Source of the DNA: Chloroflexus islandicus
Lineage (GTDB): Bacteria; Chloroflexota; Chloroflexia; Chloroflexales; Chloroflexaceae
Assembly (NCBI RefSeq): GCF_001650695.1
Contig: NZ_LWQS01000057.1
Location: 1-51,217 of the forward strand
Length of the DNA stretch: 51,217 bases
Reading direction: 5' to 3'
Shown: positions 19,639 through 29,477 of the stretch, in pieces
Position numbering within the stretch: position 1 is the stretch's first letter
Layout: every line of letters begins with the position of its first letter
The notes under the pieces: model-generated
Database searches by the model: none
What the model was told of the DNA's origin: nothing
What the model saw: only the letters and a program-made list of their open reading frames with translations
Program-made: the position numbers and the translations under genes

Positions 19639-21111
19639 ATGGAATTGAACGACTTACAAGCCCAACGCGCCGCCAAGCTCGAGCAGTTGCGCGCCGCCGG
19701 AATTGATCCCTTTCCGCCCCGCTGCTCCCGCAGCCATACCATCGACGCGGCATTGGCTGCGTTTGATGAGTTGGCCGCTGCCGAGACGGTAATTACCCTC
19801 GCCGGACGGATCGTCGGTGCGCGCCGAATCATGGGCAAGATCGCGTTTGCCCACATTGAAGATGGCAGTGGCGAGATCCAACTCTGGCTCAGCCGGGCCG
19901 ATATCGGCGATGAGTGGTTCGAGCGGTTTCGCGATCAGCTCGACACGTTTGATATTGTCCAAGCGACCGGCACCCTCCGCCGCACAAAAACCGGTGAACG
20001 ATCGCTGTTCGTGCGCGAGTTGGCGGTGCTGGCCAAGACGATTAACCCGCCACCGGAAAAGTGGGCCGGTCTGCAAGATGTCGAAGAGCGCCATCGCCAA
20101 CGCTACCTTGACCTGATTGTGAATCGCGAGCGGCGCGATATCTTCCGCGCTCGGGCCCGCATTATCAGCACCATGCGGCGCGTGCTCGATGAACGCGGCT
20201 TTCTGGAAGTGGAGACGCCGGTCTTGCAGCCGCTCTATGGCGGCGCTGCCGCGCGCCCGTTCGTCACCTATCACAATGCGCTCGGCCAGAATCTCTATCT
20301 GCGCATCGCGACCGAGCTCTACCTCAAGCGGTTGATCGTCGGCGGCTTCCCCGGCGTCTACGAGATCGGCAAAAACTTCCGCAACGAGGGGGTTGACCGC
20401 TCGCACAACCCAGAGTTTACAATGATGGAGTGCTATCAGGCGTATGCCGATTATCACGCCATGATGGCGCTGGTCGAAGAGATGCTGGGTGAGATTTGCT
20501 ATGCGGTGCATGGCACGACGACGATCACTTATCAGGGTCGCGAGCTTGAGTTTCGCCCGCCGTGGCCGCGCCTTGCGATGGCTGATGCCATCGCCGAACG
20601 CACCGGGATTGATATTACCCAGCATACTGATCTGGCCTCGCTGCACGCGGCAATCGCCGATCGCGGCTTGCGCGTCGATCGCAAAGCGTCGTGGGCCAAG
20701 CAGGTCGATGAACTCTTCTCGGAATTCGTCCAACCTCATCTCTTCCAGCCGACCTTTATCATCGACTATCCGGTGGCGATGTCGCCGCTGGCCAAGCGCA
20801 TTCCTGACCGGCCCGACTTCACCGAACGGTTTGAAGCCTTTATCGCCGGGATGGAGATCGGCAACGCCTTTACCGAGCTGAACGATCCGTTTGATCAGGA
20901 AGAACGCTTCCGCGAGCAATTGCGCGCTTTCGCCGCCGGCGATGAAGAGGCGCACCAGATGGACGAAGACTTTATCAATGCGCTGCGCTATGGCATGCCC
21001 CCCACCGGCGGCCTTGGCATCGGCATTGACCGGCTGGTGATGGTGTTGACCGACCAGCCGACGATCCGTGAAGTGATTCTCTTCCCGCATTTGCGGGAAC
21101 GATCCGATTGA
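19639..21111 (+). CDS. lysS: Lysyl-tRNA synthetase, class II
   Basis: Charges tRNA-Lys. The product (490 residues from this start) has the OB-fold anticodon-binding domain ([33 protein letters not shown]), motif 2 ([23 protein letters not shown]) and motif 3 ([11 protein letters not shown]), with the class II catalytic core between. The ATG at 19639 gives [25 protein letters not shown], the usual LysRS beginning; an in-frame ATG at 19606 would add 11 residues. Neither start has a clear ribosome site. The next four genes follow closely on the same strand. Confidence 0.95.
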   Translation: MELNDLQAQRAAKLEQLRAAGIDPFPPRCSRSHTIDAALAAFDELAAAETVITLAGRIVGARRIMGKIAFAHIEDGSGEIQLWLSRADIGDEWFERFRDQLDTFDIVQATGTLRRTKTGERSLFVRELAVLAKTINPPPEKWAGLQDVEERHRQRYLDLIVNRERRDIFRARARIISTMRRVLDERGFLEVETPVLQPLYGGAAARPFVTYHNALGQNLYLRIATELYLKRLIVGGFPGVYEIGKNFRNEGVDRSHNPEFTMMECYQAYADYHAMMALVEEMLGEICYAVHGTTTITYQGRELEFRPPWPRLAMADAIAERTGIDITQHTDLASLHAAIADRGLRVDRKASWAKQVDELFSEFVQPHLFQPTFIIDYPVAMSPLAKRIPDRPDFTERFEAFIAGMEIGNAFTELNDPFDQEERFREQLRAFAAGDEEAHQMDEDFINALRYGMPPTGGLGIGIDRLVMVLTDQPTIREVILFPHLRERSD

Positions 21112-21153
21112 GTGGAGCGGTGCTGGCAAACCGTAACCGGAAAGGAGGCGTCT

Positions 21154-21369
21154 ATGCCCCGCTCGTTTACGGTCGAGCGTGAGAGTTTGCCGGCGGTAGT
21201 GCAACGCTGGATCGAGGCGATTGGCCTCGGTGAAGAGGAAGTGATCGAGTTGGTCTTTACCGAACGCGAGTTGCTGATCCGCCGGCCGATGAGCCCACAT
21301 TTGCGCGCTTGGGCCGAGGCGATGTGCGATCAGTACGATCGGGCCTTCCGCCAGATTGTTGGTATCTAA
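21154..21369 (+). CDS. Small AbrB-like protein, possible antitoxin
   Basis: A 71-residue protein, MPRSFTVERESLPAVVQRWIEAIGL..., with the strand-turn-LP-x(n)-GL-strand pattern of the AbrB/SpoVT swapped-hairpin fold (LPAVVQRW, GLGEEEVIELVFTERELLIRRP). Such proteins are common antitoxins beside Doc or PIN toxins. An excellent site AAAGGAGG (21141-21148) sits five bases before the ATG. It lies 42 bases after lysS and 90 bases before a Doc-like gene. The fold call is by pattern only. Confidence 0.6.
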   Translation: MPRSFTVERESLPAVVQRWIEAIGLGEEEVIELVFTERELLIRRPMSPHLRAWAEAMCDQYDRAFRQIVGI

Positions 21370-21459
21370 GGGTGCGGCGATTGATGCGGCAGCACGCTAT
21401 CATTGCGCCGGCCCGGTTTGAATCGGCGCTAGCCGCGCCAATCAGCGCAGGACGATGGG

Positions 21460-21900
21460 ATGAGCGCCATGTTGGACGAAGAAGCGACCCCGATCGTCTA
21501 TCTTTCGCAAGACGACGTGCTCGATCTCCATACCTTTGTGATCGAGCGCTATGGCGGTTTGCTCGGCATCAAGAGCCAAGATCGGTTGCAGATGGTGTTG
21601 AACGCGCCACGCCAGATCCTCTTTGGGGCGGAACTCTACCCCGATCTGTGCAGTAAGGCGGCAGTGTTGACCTTTATGCTTGTGAAGCATCATCCGTTCA
21701 ATGCTGCCAATGAAGCGACGGCTTTTGTCAGTCTGTTACGCTTTCTCGCCCTGAATGGCGCAAGTTTGCGGCCCGAAGTCGGGCCTGATGAGATTGGCTG
21801 GGTGTTCCACGCGCTGAGTCACGGTGATATGGATCGGGAAGAGCTTGAGCGCTGGTTGCGCGAGAATGTGGACTGTTGCCATGACGCGGGTGCTGATTAA
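21460..21900 (+). CDS. Doc/Fic-fold protein with altered active site
   Basis: A 146-residue protein resembling the Doc branch of the Fic fold (DVLDLHTFVIERYGGLLGIKSQDRLQMVLNAPRQILFG, typical of Doc N-termini). Active Doc proteins carry HxFxDxNKR; here the segment at residues 78-86 reads HPFNAANEA, so the Asp, Lys and Arg positions are Ala, Glu and Ala. The His, Phe and Asn are kept and the following FVSLLRFLALNG is intact. Kinase activity on EF-Tu, known for phage P1 Doc, is therefore unlikely. AGGA precedes the ATG at 21460; an ATG at 21469 is possible. Its end overlaps the next gene by 20 bases. Confidence 0.7.
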   Translation: MSAMLDEEATPIVYLSQDDVLDLHTFVIERYGGLLGIKSQDRLQMVLNAPRQILFGAELYPDLCSKAAVLTFMLVKHHPFNAANEATAFVSLLRFLALNGASLRPEVGPDEIGWVFHALSHGDMDREELERWLRENVDCCHDAGAD

Positions 21901-22849
21901 TGGCTCGACCGGAATGTTAAGCGTGCGGGCGGCGCAATTGCTGAGCCAGCAGCATGAGGTGATTGTGCTTGGCCGGCGACCGCCCGCAGGGCCTATCGGG
22001 CATGCCGATTGGCTCGTGGCCCGCCTTGATCGCAAGCAGATGCTTGAATTGCTGCGCGTTGAGCAGATCGAGACTGTGATCCATCTGGATCTGCTCGGCT
22101 TTGATGGGCCATTGCCCGATCACGAGACGACGGTGCAGCATAATGTGATCGGAACGATGGAGCTGCTCGGCGCGTGCCGGGCGGCGGGGGTGCGCCAGAT
22201 CATTGTGCGTAGCCACGGCTGGATCTATGGCGCTAGCCCGCTCAATCCGCTCTTGATCACCGAAGATCGCCCGATCAAAACGAACCATAGCCGTGGTCTG
22301 TTACGCACTCTCGGCGAGGTCGAGCAAATCGTGGCCGATTTTGCCGCGCGCCATCCCCACATCACGGTGACGGTGTTACGCTATGCACCTCTGCTGAACC
22401 AAGATGGCCCGGTAATGACGTATCTCCGTTCGCCATCGCCCCAGATGCTGTTCGGCTTCGATCCGATGATCCAGTTACTGCACGTCGATGATGCCGCTTG
22501 CGCTATGGTCGCCGCTGTGAACCAACCGGCCGGAGGGGCGTTTAATCTCGCACCTGAACAGCCAATGCCGCTGAGCCAAGTGATCCGGCGGTTAGGCAAG
22601 CAACCCGCACCAGCGATGGGGCCGCTGTTCGACAACCAACCGCCGCCGGGCTGGCCGTTTGAGGTAGACTACTTGCGCTACCGCTGCACCATCGATCCGC
22701 AACGCGCCTGCCGTCTGTTGGGATGGACAGCGAAGTATGATATGGCAGCCGCGCTTGACACCCTCAAGCCGCTATCGCCGGAAGACGAATACGCCGCAGG
22801 TACGCGCGCGTTGAACGAGTTTCTCAACCGCAGGAGACGGGTAGAATGA
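21881..22849 (+). CDS. Atypical extended SDR (NAD-dependent epimerase-like) protein
   Basis: A 322-residue Rossmann-fold protein starting MTRVLINGSTGMLSVRAAQLL, a variant of the GxxGxxG nucleotide-binding loop in which the last Gly is Ser. The body follows extended SDR proteins (TVIHLDLLGFD, HNVIGTMELLGACRAAGVRQIIVRS, VTVLRYAPLL, LLHVDDAACAMV, GGAFNLAP). The catalytic Tyr-x-x-x-Lys is absent: the region before GEVEQIV reads NHSRGLLRTL. It may bind a nucleotide without being a standard dehydrogenase. The start overlaps the Doc-like gene by 20 bases and the stop overlaps the next start (ATGA), so coupling is likely. Confidence 0.75.
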   Translation: MTRVLINGSTGMLSVRAAQLLSQQHEVIVLGRRPPAGPIGHADWLVARLDRKQMLELLRVEQIETVIHLDLLGFDGPLPDHETTVQHNVIGTMELLGACRAAGVRQIIVRSHGWIYGASPLNPLLITEDRPIKTNHSRGLLRTLGEVEQIVADFAARHPHITVTVLRYAPLLNQDGPVMTYLRSPSPQMLFGFDPMIQLLHVDDAACAMVAAVNQPAGGAFNLAPEQPMPLSQVIRRLGKQPAPAMGPLFDNQPPPGWPFEVDYLRYRCTIDPQRACRLLGWTAKYDMAAALDTLKPLSPEDEYAAGTRALNEFLNRRRRVE

Positions 22850-24171
22850 ACGACGAGCCGGTTACTCCGCCAACCAGCGATCCGGGAGAGCCACGCCGTC
22901 CCCGCCGGGGCCGGGCGCGAGCGGTGGCGGTTGAGATGGAAGTCGAGCCGCCGCCCACTGGCGCTCCGAATCATCATGCAGCGCCTACCGATCCGGTCGA
23001 GCCGCCGCCCACCGGCGCTCCGAATGATCACACAGCGCCTGCTGATCCGGTTGATCCGCCGCCAGTGGCAACGGCGCTCGAATGGGATGAATCGCCCCCT
23101 ACGCGCCGTTCGGCTGAGCAGTTATTTGAGGTCGAGATTGATATTCGCCAGCAGAGCGAACAACAACCCGGCCCGCAAGCCGCTCTCGGCAATTTCGCCG
23201 CCGGCGTGGTGCGGTTGATCGGCGAGAACCTCCAGCGCATGACCAATGAGCAGGTCGAGCGCGTCAATAGTATGTTGCAGGGGGTTGACCTGCGCGATTA
23301 TCTTGATCCCGATTTTTGGAAGGGGATCGGGATGGTGCTGCGGTATCAGATTGACGAGCAGATTAACTTTATCCAGCGCCGGCAGCGGGGCGAGTATACG
23401 ACCGATCCGTTCGGCATGGATCGCGAGATTATCGAGGTCGCCCGCCCGTTTCTTTCGTTTATGTACCATACATGGTGGCGAGTGCAGGCCAGCGGGCTAG
23501 AGCATGTGCCGGCTGAAGGGCGGGCGTTGTTGGTGGCTAACCACAGCGGCGTGTTGCCGTGGGATGGGGCCATGATCGCGACCGCCGTGGTCAATGACCA
23601 TCCGGCCCAAAACGAACGGATCGTGCGCTCACTCCATCTGCACTGGTTCACCACCCTGCCGGTAATTGCGCCCACGCTTGCCGCGTTAGGGCAAGTGCCC
23701 GGCATCCCAGAAAATGCGATTCGCCTGCTCGAGCGCGATGAATTGGTGTGTGTCTTTCCCGAAGGGTTAAAGGGGGTAGGCAAGCTCTTCAAAGATCGCT
23801 ACAAGCTGGCCCGGTTTGGCCGCGGCGGCTTTGTGCAAGCCGCGCTCCGCACCCAAGCGCCGATTGTGCCGGTCGCCGTAGTTGGCGCGGAAGAGATCTA
23901 TCCGATGTTTGCCAACGCCGAGGGGATCGCCAAACTGCTCGGGTTCCCCTACTTTCCGCTCACCCCATTCTTCCCGTGGTTCGGCCTGCTCGGCGTGATC
24001 CCGCTGCCGACGCGCTGGTCGATCACCTTCTGCCCGCCGATCGACACGACGCGCTATGGCCCCGATGCCGCCGATGATCCGATCACCGTACTGGAACTGT
24101 CGGAACAGGTGCGCGAGACGATTCAAGAGACGATCAATCAGAAATTGGCCGAACGAACATCGGTATTCTAG
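22846..24171 (+). CDS. Phospholipid/glycerol acyltransferase (LPLAT family)
   Basis: A 441-residue acyltransferase. The catalytic box reads NHSGVLPWD (residues 232-240) and the substrate box FPEGLKGVG, with GAEEIYPMF later; this NHxGxLPxD form is like the MGAT/TMEM68-type branch more than bacterial PlsC. Residues 1-95 form a proline-rich, probably disordered tail with two near-identical 18-residue units (VEPPPTGAPN..., 54-bp DNA repeat at 22942-22995 and 22996-23049). Residues 95-180 are helical. The start overlaps the SDR stop by four bases. Likely role is lipid acylation at the membrane; the exact substrate is unknown. Confidence 0.82.
   Translation: MNDEPVTPPTSDPGEPRRPRRGRARAVAVEMEVEPPPTGAPNHHAAPTDPVEPPPTGAPNDHTAPADPVDPPPVATALEWDESPPTRRSAEQLFEVEIDIRQQSEQQPGPQAALGNFAAGVVRLIGENLQRMTNEQVERVNSMLQGVDLRDYLDPDFWKGIGMVLRYQIDEQINFIQRRQRGEYTTDPFGMDREIIEVARPFLSFMYHTWWRVQASGLEHVPAEGRALLVANHSGVLPWDGAMIATAVVNDHPAQNERIVRSLHLHWFTTLPVIAPTLAALGQVPGIPENAIRLLERDELVCVFPEGLKGVGKLFKDRYKLARFGRGGFVQAALRTQAPIVPVAVVGAEEIYPMFANAEGIAKLLGFPYFPLTPFFPWFGLLGVIPLPTRWSITFCPPIDTTRYGPDAADDPITVLELSEQVRETIQETINQKLAERTSVF
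22942..23049 (+). repeat. Two in-frame 54-bp repeats in the acyltransferase gene
   Basis: Copies at 22942-22995 and 22996-23049 encode VEPPPTGAPN plus eight more residues each; a shorter third degenerate copy (VDPPP) follows. Confidence 0.85.
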
Positions 24172-24188
24172 AGGGGTCTAGTGAGAAA

Positions 24189-24210
24189 GCGGCGCCCGGA
24201 TGGGCGCCGC
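24189..24210. terminator. Terminator between convergent acyltransferase and response regulator
   Basis: GCGGCGCCC-GGAT-GGGCGCCGC, 9-bp perfect stem between the two stop codons; it can act on either strand. Confidence 0.75.
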
Positions 24211-24227
24211 GCATCTTCGCAGGCCGA

Positions 24228-24965
24228 TCACACTTCCGGTTCACCCGGCTGGATATTTTGCGGCGTCTCGATCCACCCGCGGCGCAGGGCGAAGATCACC
24301 GCCTGCGTGCGGTCATTGAGCGACAATTTGCGCAAAATCGACGAAATATGATTCTTGACCGTCTGGGTGCTAATGCCTAATTCATCGGCAATCTCTTTAT
24401 TGCTGCTGCCGGCAGCAATGCGCTCAAGCACCTCGATCTCGCGTTCGCTCAGTGGCGTAAAAATTTGCAAACCGAGATCGTCGGCGACCATCTGCACTTC
24501 CGGCAGACTGCGAAACTGCGAGAGGATCCGGCTCGCGACGCGCGGCTCTTCGGTCAAGACATCATTAATCACATACTCGCCGCGCGCCACCCGCCGCAGA
24601 ATATCGGCTAAGGCAGCGGGTTTGATATCTTTCGAGCGGTAGGCAGCGGCGCCGGCGCGCAAAGCGTTAAACGCCGCTTCATCGCTCTCGTGCATGCTCA
24701 GCATCACGACGGCAATACTGGCATACTGCCGGCGCACCTGCCGGGTCAACTCTAAGCCGCTCATGCCCGGCAGATTGAGATCAACCAGCATCACATTCGG
24801 TTCGAGGTTGGGATCGACTTGGGCTAACCACTGCAACGCCTCTTCACCATTCCCCGCCTCGCCCACAATCTGGATGCCCGGTTCGTGAGATAACGCCCAG
24901 CGCACCCCTTGCCGGAACAGCGGATGGTCATCAACAATCAACAATTTTACGGTTGGGTTGGCCAT
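24228..24965 (-). CDS. NarL/FixJ-type response regulator
   Basis: A two-component response regulator of 245 residues. The receiver domain has the acid pair VDDHPLF (Asp12, Asp13), the phosphorylation site in LVDLNLPG (Asp62), Ser in VMLSMHE and Lys in YRSKDIKP. The C-terminal LuxR helix-turn-helix reads LSEREIEVLERIAAGSSNKEIADELGISTQTVKNHISSIL. No histidine kinase is adjacent, so it is an orphan here. The ATG at 24965 overlaps the end of maf by 19 bases; the two are cotranscribed. Confidence 0.92.
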   Translation of the reverse strand: MANPTVKLLIVDDHPLFRQGVRWALSHEPGIQIVGEAGNGEEALQWLAQVDPNLEPNVMLVDLNLPGMSGLELTRQVRRQYASIAVVMLSMHESDEAAFNALRAGAAAYRSKDIKPAALADILRRVARGEYVINDVLTEEPRVASRILSQFRSLPEVQMVADDLGLQIFTPLSEREIEVLERIAAGSSNKEIADELGISTQTVKNHISSILRKLSLNDRTQAVIFALRRGWIETPQNIQPGEPEV

Positions 24966-25681
24966 GGCGCCGGTTCCTTTCCCTGACTGCGCAGCCATCT
25001 GAGATATGCTTCAACCGGCTCAACGGGCACTTCTATACCGGCAGCGCGGAGCAGGCGCGCCACTGCCGGCAACGGCAATCCTACCACATTAGTGTAGCTG
25101 CCTTCGATCGAATCAATCAACGCCGCGCCACCGCTTTGCAAACCGTAGCCGCCCGCTTTATCCAGCGATTCGCCGAGCGCAACGTATGCAGCGATCTCGT
25201 CATCACTCAGGGCGCGGAAATGCACCCGGCTCGCCACAAGGTCAACCAAGATTCGCCGCCCATCATACAACACCCCGCTGTGCTCGACGGCTTGGGGCAA
25301 CAAGAGGCACAAACCGGTCAGCACCGTGTGCGCGCGCCCAGCCAAGCGCCGGATCATCGCACAGGCATGGTCTTCGTCGCGCGGCTTGCCCAACACCATA
25401 CCATCGAGCACCACTTCGGTATCGGCAGCCAGCACGATCGCATCAGGATGGTGCCGGCCAATATCAGCCGCTTTGCGCCATGCAACGAGGGTGGGATGCG
25501 CATCGATCGGCAAGGGTTCCGGCAACGGCGGCAAGGCTGCCGCCAAATCAACCGGCGCTGGCGCGGGATGATCTTCAGCCGGGCTGGCCAGACACGTATA
25601 CTCCACGCCAAGATAGGCGAGCAACTCGCGCCGGCGGGGAGAGGCAGAAGCCAGAATGAGCGGATGAGACGAGGCGGGCAT
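24947..25681 (-). CDS. Maf-like nucleotide pyrophosphatase
   Basis: Maf proteins hydrolyse non-canonical nucleoside triphosphates. The 244-residue product has LILASASPRRRELL, LAADTEVVLDGMVLGKPR, GRAHTVLTG and AGGYGLQSGGAALIDSIEGSYTNVVGLPL. It is 40-50 residues longer than usual, partly through a Pro/Ala-rich insert (APAPVDLAAALPPLPEPLP) after the first domain and partly at the C-terminus. The ATG at 25681 is preceded by AGGA at a good distance; longer frames to 25753 lack this. It is divergent from the ABC operon at 26124. Confidence 0.88.
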   Translation of the reverse strand: MPASSHPLILASASPRRRELLAYLGVEYTCLASPAEDHPAPAPVDLAAALPPLPEPLPIDAHPTLVAWRKAADIGRHHPDAIVLAADTEVVLDGMVLGKPRDEDHACAMIRRLAGRAHTVLTGLCLLLPQAVEHSGVLYDGRRILVDLVASRVHFRALSDDEIAAYVALGESLDKAGGYGLQSGGAALIDSIEGSYTNVVGLPLPAVARLLRAAGIEVPVEPVEAYLRWLRSQGKEPAPWPTQP

Positions 25682-25785
25682 ACCAATTCCTGATATCGCA
25701 ATCCTTAGCGCCATTAGCGCATCGATCATAACATGGCCGGCTATGCCGCGCAAGATTGCTCGAATGATGGGCAGGCAATAGAACC

Positions 25786-25814
25786 ATTCGTTGATCTGTT
25801 GCCAATTCGTTGAT
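25786..25814 (+). promoter_or_regulatory. Paired ATTCGTTGAT direct repeats upstream of the peptide ABC promoter
   Basis: Identical 10-bp repeats at 25786-25795 and 25805-25814, 19 bp apart (about two helical turns), immediately before the -35 box at 25819. The position suits an activator binding two adjacent sites on one face of the DNA. Confidence 0.55.
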
Positions 25815-25818
25815 AAAG

Positions 25819-25847
25819 TTGACAGTCGCTAACAGAACCGTTATAAT
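25819..25847 (+). promoter_or_regulatory. Consensus sigma-70 type promoter of the peptide ABC operon
   Basis: TTGACA (25819-25824), 17-bp spacer, TATAAT (25842-25847), a perfect match to both hexamers. The start near 25854 gives a 270-base leader before the binding-protein gene. Confidence 0.85.
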
Positions 25848-25858
25848 CCCGCCTAACG

Positions 25859-26005
25859 ATGTACAGTCTCTTACCAACGCCAGTCGATCGTCGCCGCACC
25901 TCGCCTCATGCTATTCTGGTCCACGTATACCGGCTTGTAAAGCCTCCGCTCGTTTATCGGCCACAGGCTGATACTGTGATAGGACAAATGGCGTGCAGGT
26001 TCTAG
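25859..26005 (+). CDS. Possible upstream ORF in the peptide ABC leader
   Basis: 48 codons from an ATG five bases after the predicted transcription start (MYSLLPTPVDRRRTSPHAIL...). No ribosome site is possible so close to the 5' end, so it would need leaderless initiation. Noted for completeness; it may be chance. Confidence 0.15.
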   Translation: MYSLLPTPVDRRRTSPHAILVHVYRLVKPPLVYRPQADTVIGQMACRF

Positions 26006-26015
26006 AAAGGGGGTG

Positions 26016-26108
26016 ATGCGGCGAAGAGAGAACGCAATGGCGCGGCCGATCGAAATGCGGCATGGCAAGAGATTGGAACTCGTTCGTTTCGCTGCCCTCA
26101 GATGTTAA
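26016..26108 (+). CDS. Arg-rich 30-residue leader peptide
   Basis: An ORF of 30 residues with eight arginines (R2-R4, 10, 15, 19, 24, 29) behind a strong ribosome site AAAGGGGG (26006-26013) three bases from the ATG. Its TAA (26106-26108) lies on the AAGGAGG that serves the binding-protein gene, so ribosomes ending here would sit on that site. This arrangement fits a leader peptide that couples translation, or senses arginine supply, for the transporter. Coding use is inferred from the ribosome site and position only. Confidence 0.45.
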   Translation: MRRRENAMARPIEMRHGKRLELVRFAALRC

Positions 26109-26123
26109 GGAGGACACAGACAG

Positions 26124-28055
<1,932 letters not shown>

Positions 28056-28081
28056 GCGATTGAGTCGGCCGGTAACCGGCA

Positions 28082-28111
28082 CGGCGATGGGCAGATCGTT
28101 GCCCATCGCCG
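28082..28111 (+). terminator. Hairpin between the binding-protein and permease genes
   Basis: CGGCGATGGGCA / TGCCCATCGCCG, 12-bp perfect stem with a 6-base loop and no T run. Such intercistronic hairpins commonly protect or limit the message so that binding protein exceeds permease. Confidence 0.6.
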
Positions 28112-28227
28112 CGCCTGCTCTATGGGTGAACACACCAGCACAACGCTGCTAACGAAAGCTGCTTGACAATCGTGACCTCGCGCAGCCGGCCACGATCGGT
28201 CGTTCCCCAACGTTTAGGAGTATTACT

Positions 28228-29421
28228 ATGGCAGGTTATCTTGCCCGCCGCTTCGTGCAAATGTTTTTGGTAGCACTGGTAGCGGCAATCTGCGCCTATG
28301 GCATGTTGTATTTGGTGCCCGGCGGGCCGATTGATCAATTGCTGGCCGAGCGCCAGAATGCCGGGCAAAATCGAATTACAGAAGCAGATATTCGCCGCGT
28401 GCGCGAGCGTTTTGAATTGGATATTTATTTGCCCTTCCGTTTTACCCGCTGGCTGATTGGCTGGCCGGCCGGGCCCCTTCCCGGTGGGATTGGCGCCGAT
28501 TGGCAGATTGGCTGCGCCGTGCCGGGGCAAGTGCGTCTGCGCTACCCTGATGGCCGGGTCGAGGTGGTTGAAGAGGGTTGCGAAGTGCCAGTCACGATGG
28601 CCGATCTGGAAGGCCGCAAAGTGAGCCGTGGCATCGTGTTTGGCGATTTTGGCATCTCACAGGTGATGTTGCGCGGCCGGCCGGTGACCGATTTGATTAT
28701 GACGCGCTTGCCCTATACCCTCTATCTGATGGGTACGTCAATTTTGCTGTCAATTTTGATCGCGGTGCCAATTGGTGTGTACTCGGCAGTGCGCCAGTAT
28801 TCGCGCTTCGACTATATTATGACCACGATCGCCTTTATCGGCGCATCGCTGCCAAGCTTCGTCTTTGGCATTTTCGCGATCTTGCTCTTCTCGGTACTAG
28901 CCAAGAATGCCGGGTTGCCGTACCTGCCGCCGGGTGATGCGGTCGGGGTGCGCGATTATACCATCCCGTTAATCGGCACCGTGCAGGCCGGCTCATTCCT
29001 TGACCGCTTCTTGCGCTTTTTGATGCCGTGTGGTGTGTTGACCTTTATCAACATCGCTGGCTGGAGCCGCTTCGTGCGCGGGAGCATGCTTGAGGTGCTG
29101 AGCCTCGATTATGTGCGTACGGCACGGGCAAAAGGCGTTGCCGAGCGGGTGGTGATCCTCAAGCACGCCCTGCGCAACTCACTCATCCCGTTTGTCACCT
29201 TGTTGGCCGGTATTCTGGTTGCGCTCTTCAGCGGTGCGTTGATCACCGAGACTGTGTTTAACTGGCCGGGGATCGGGCGCCTGTTTATCGATGCCCTTGG
29301 CCGCAATGATTATAATGTGGTGATGGCGTTGTTGATCATCAACGTCGTTCTGTTGCTGATTGGCATTTTGATCACCGACATTCTGTATACGGTGGTTGAT
29401 CCGCGCATTCGCTTGACCTAA
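28228..29421 (+). CDS. DppB/OppB-type permease with an extra external loop
   Basis: Inner-membrane permease, 397 residues against about 305-340 in most relatives. The EAA loop reads YVRTARAKGVAERVVILKHALRNSLIP. The extra length lies between the first and second membrane segments: after RFTRWLIGWPAG (near residue 77) a block of about 55 residues with two cysteines (Cys96, Cys118) precedes the usual GDFGISQVMLRGRPVTDLI. That loop faces outward, where it could contact the binding protein. AGGAG precedes the ATG at 28228. Confidence 0.9.
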   Translation: MAGYLARRFVQMFLVALVAAICAYGMLYLVPGGPIDQLLAERQNAGQNRITEADIRRVRERFELDIYLPFRFTRWLIGWPAGPLPGGIGADWQIGCAVPGQVRLRYPDGRVEVVEEGCEVPVTMADLEGRKVSRGIVFGDFGISQVMLRGRPVTDLIMTRLPYTLYLMGTSILLSILIAVPIGVYSAVRQYSRFDYIMTTIAFIGASLPSFVFGIFAILLFSVLAKNAGLPYLPPGDAVGVRDYTIPLIGTVQAGSFLDRFLRFLMPCGVLTFINIAGWSRFVRGSMLEVLSLDYVRTARAKGVAERVVILKHALRNSLIPFVTLLAGILVALFSGALITETVFNWPGIGRLFIDALGRNDYNVVMALLIINVVLLLIGILITDILYTVVDPRIRLT

Positions 29422-29477
29422 TGATGCTTTTGCCGGCGCGATCGCCGGTGATCAACACGTTCACGAGGAGAAGTTGC

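Noticed and set aside
19654-21300. 548-codon open frame opposite lysS
   Set aside because: LysRS motifs on the plus strand leave no doubt; the antisense frame has no known motif or ribosome site.
26016-26123. Riboswitch in the leader of the peptide transporter
   Set aside because: No known riboswitch core could be recognised; the short ORF explains the conserved-looking ribosome site better.
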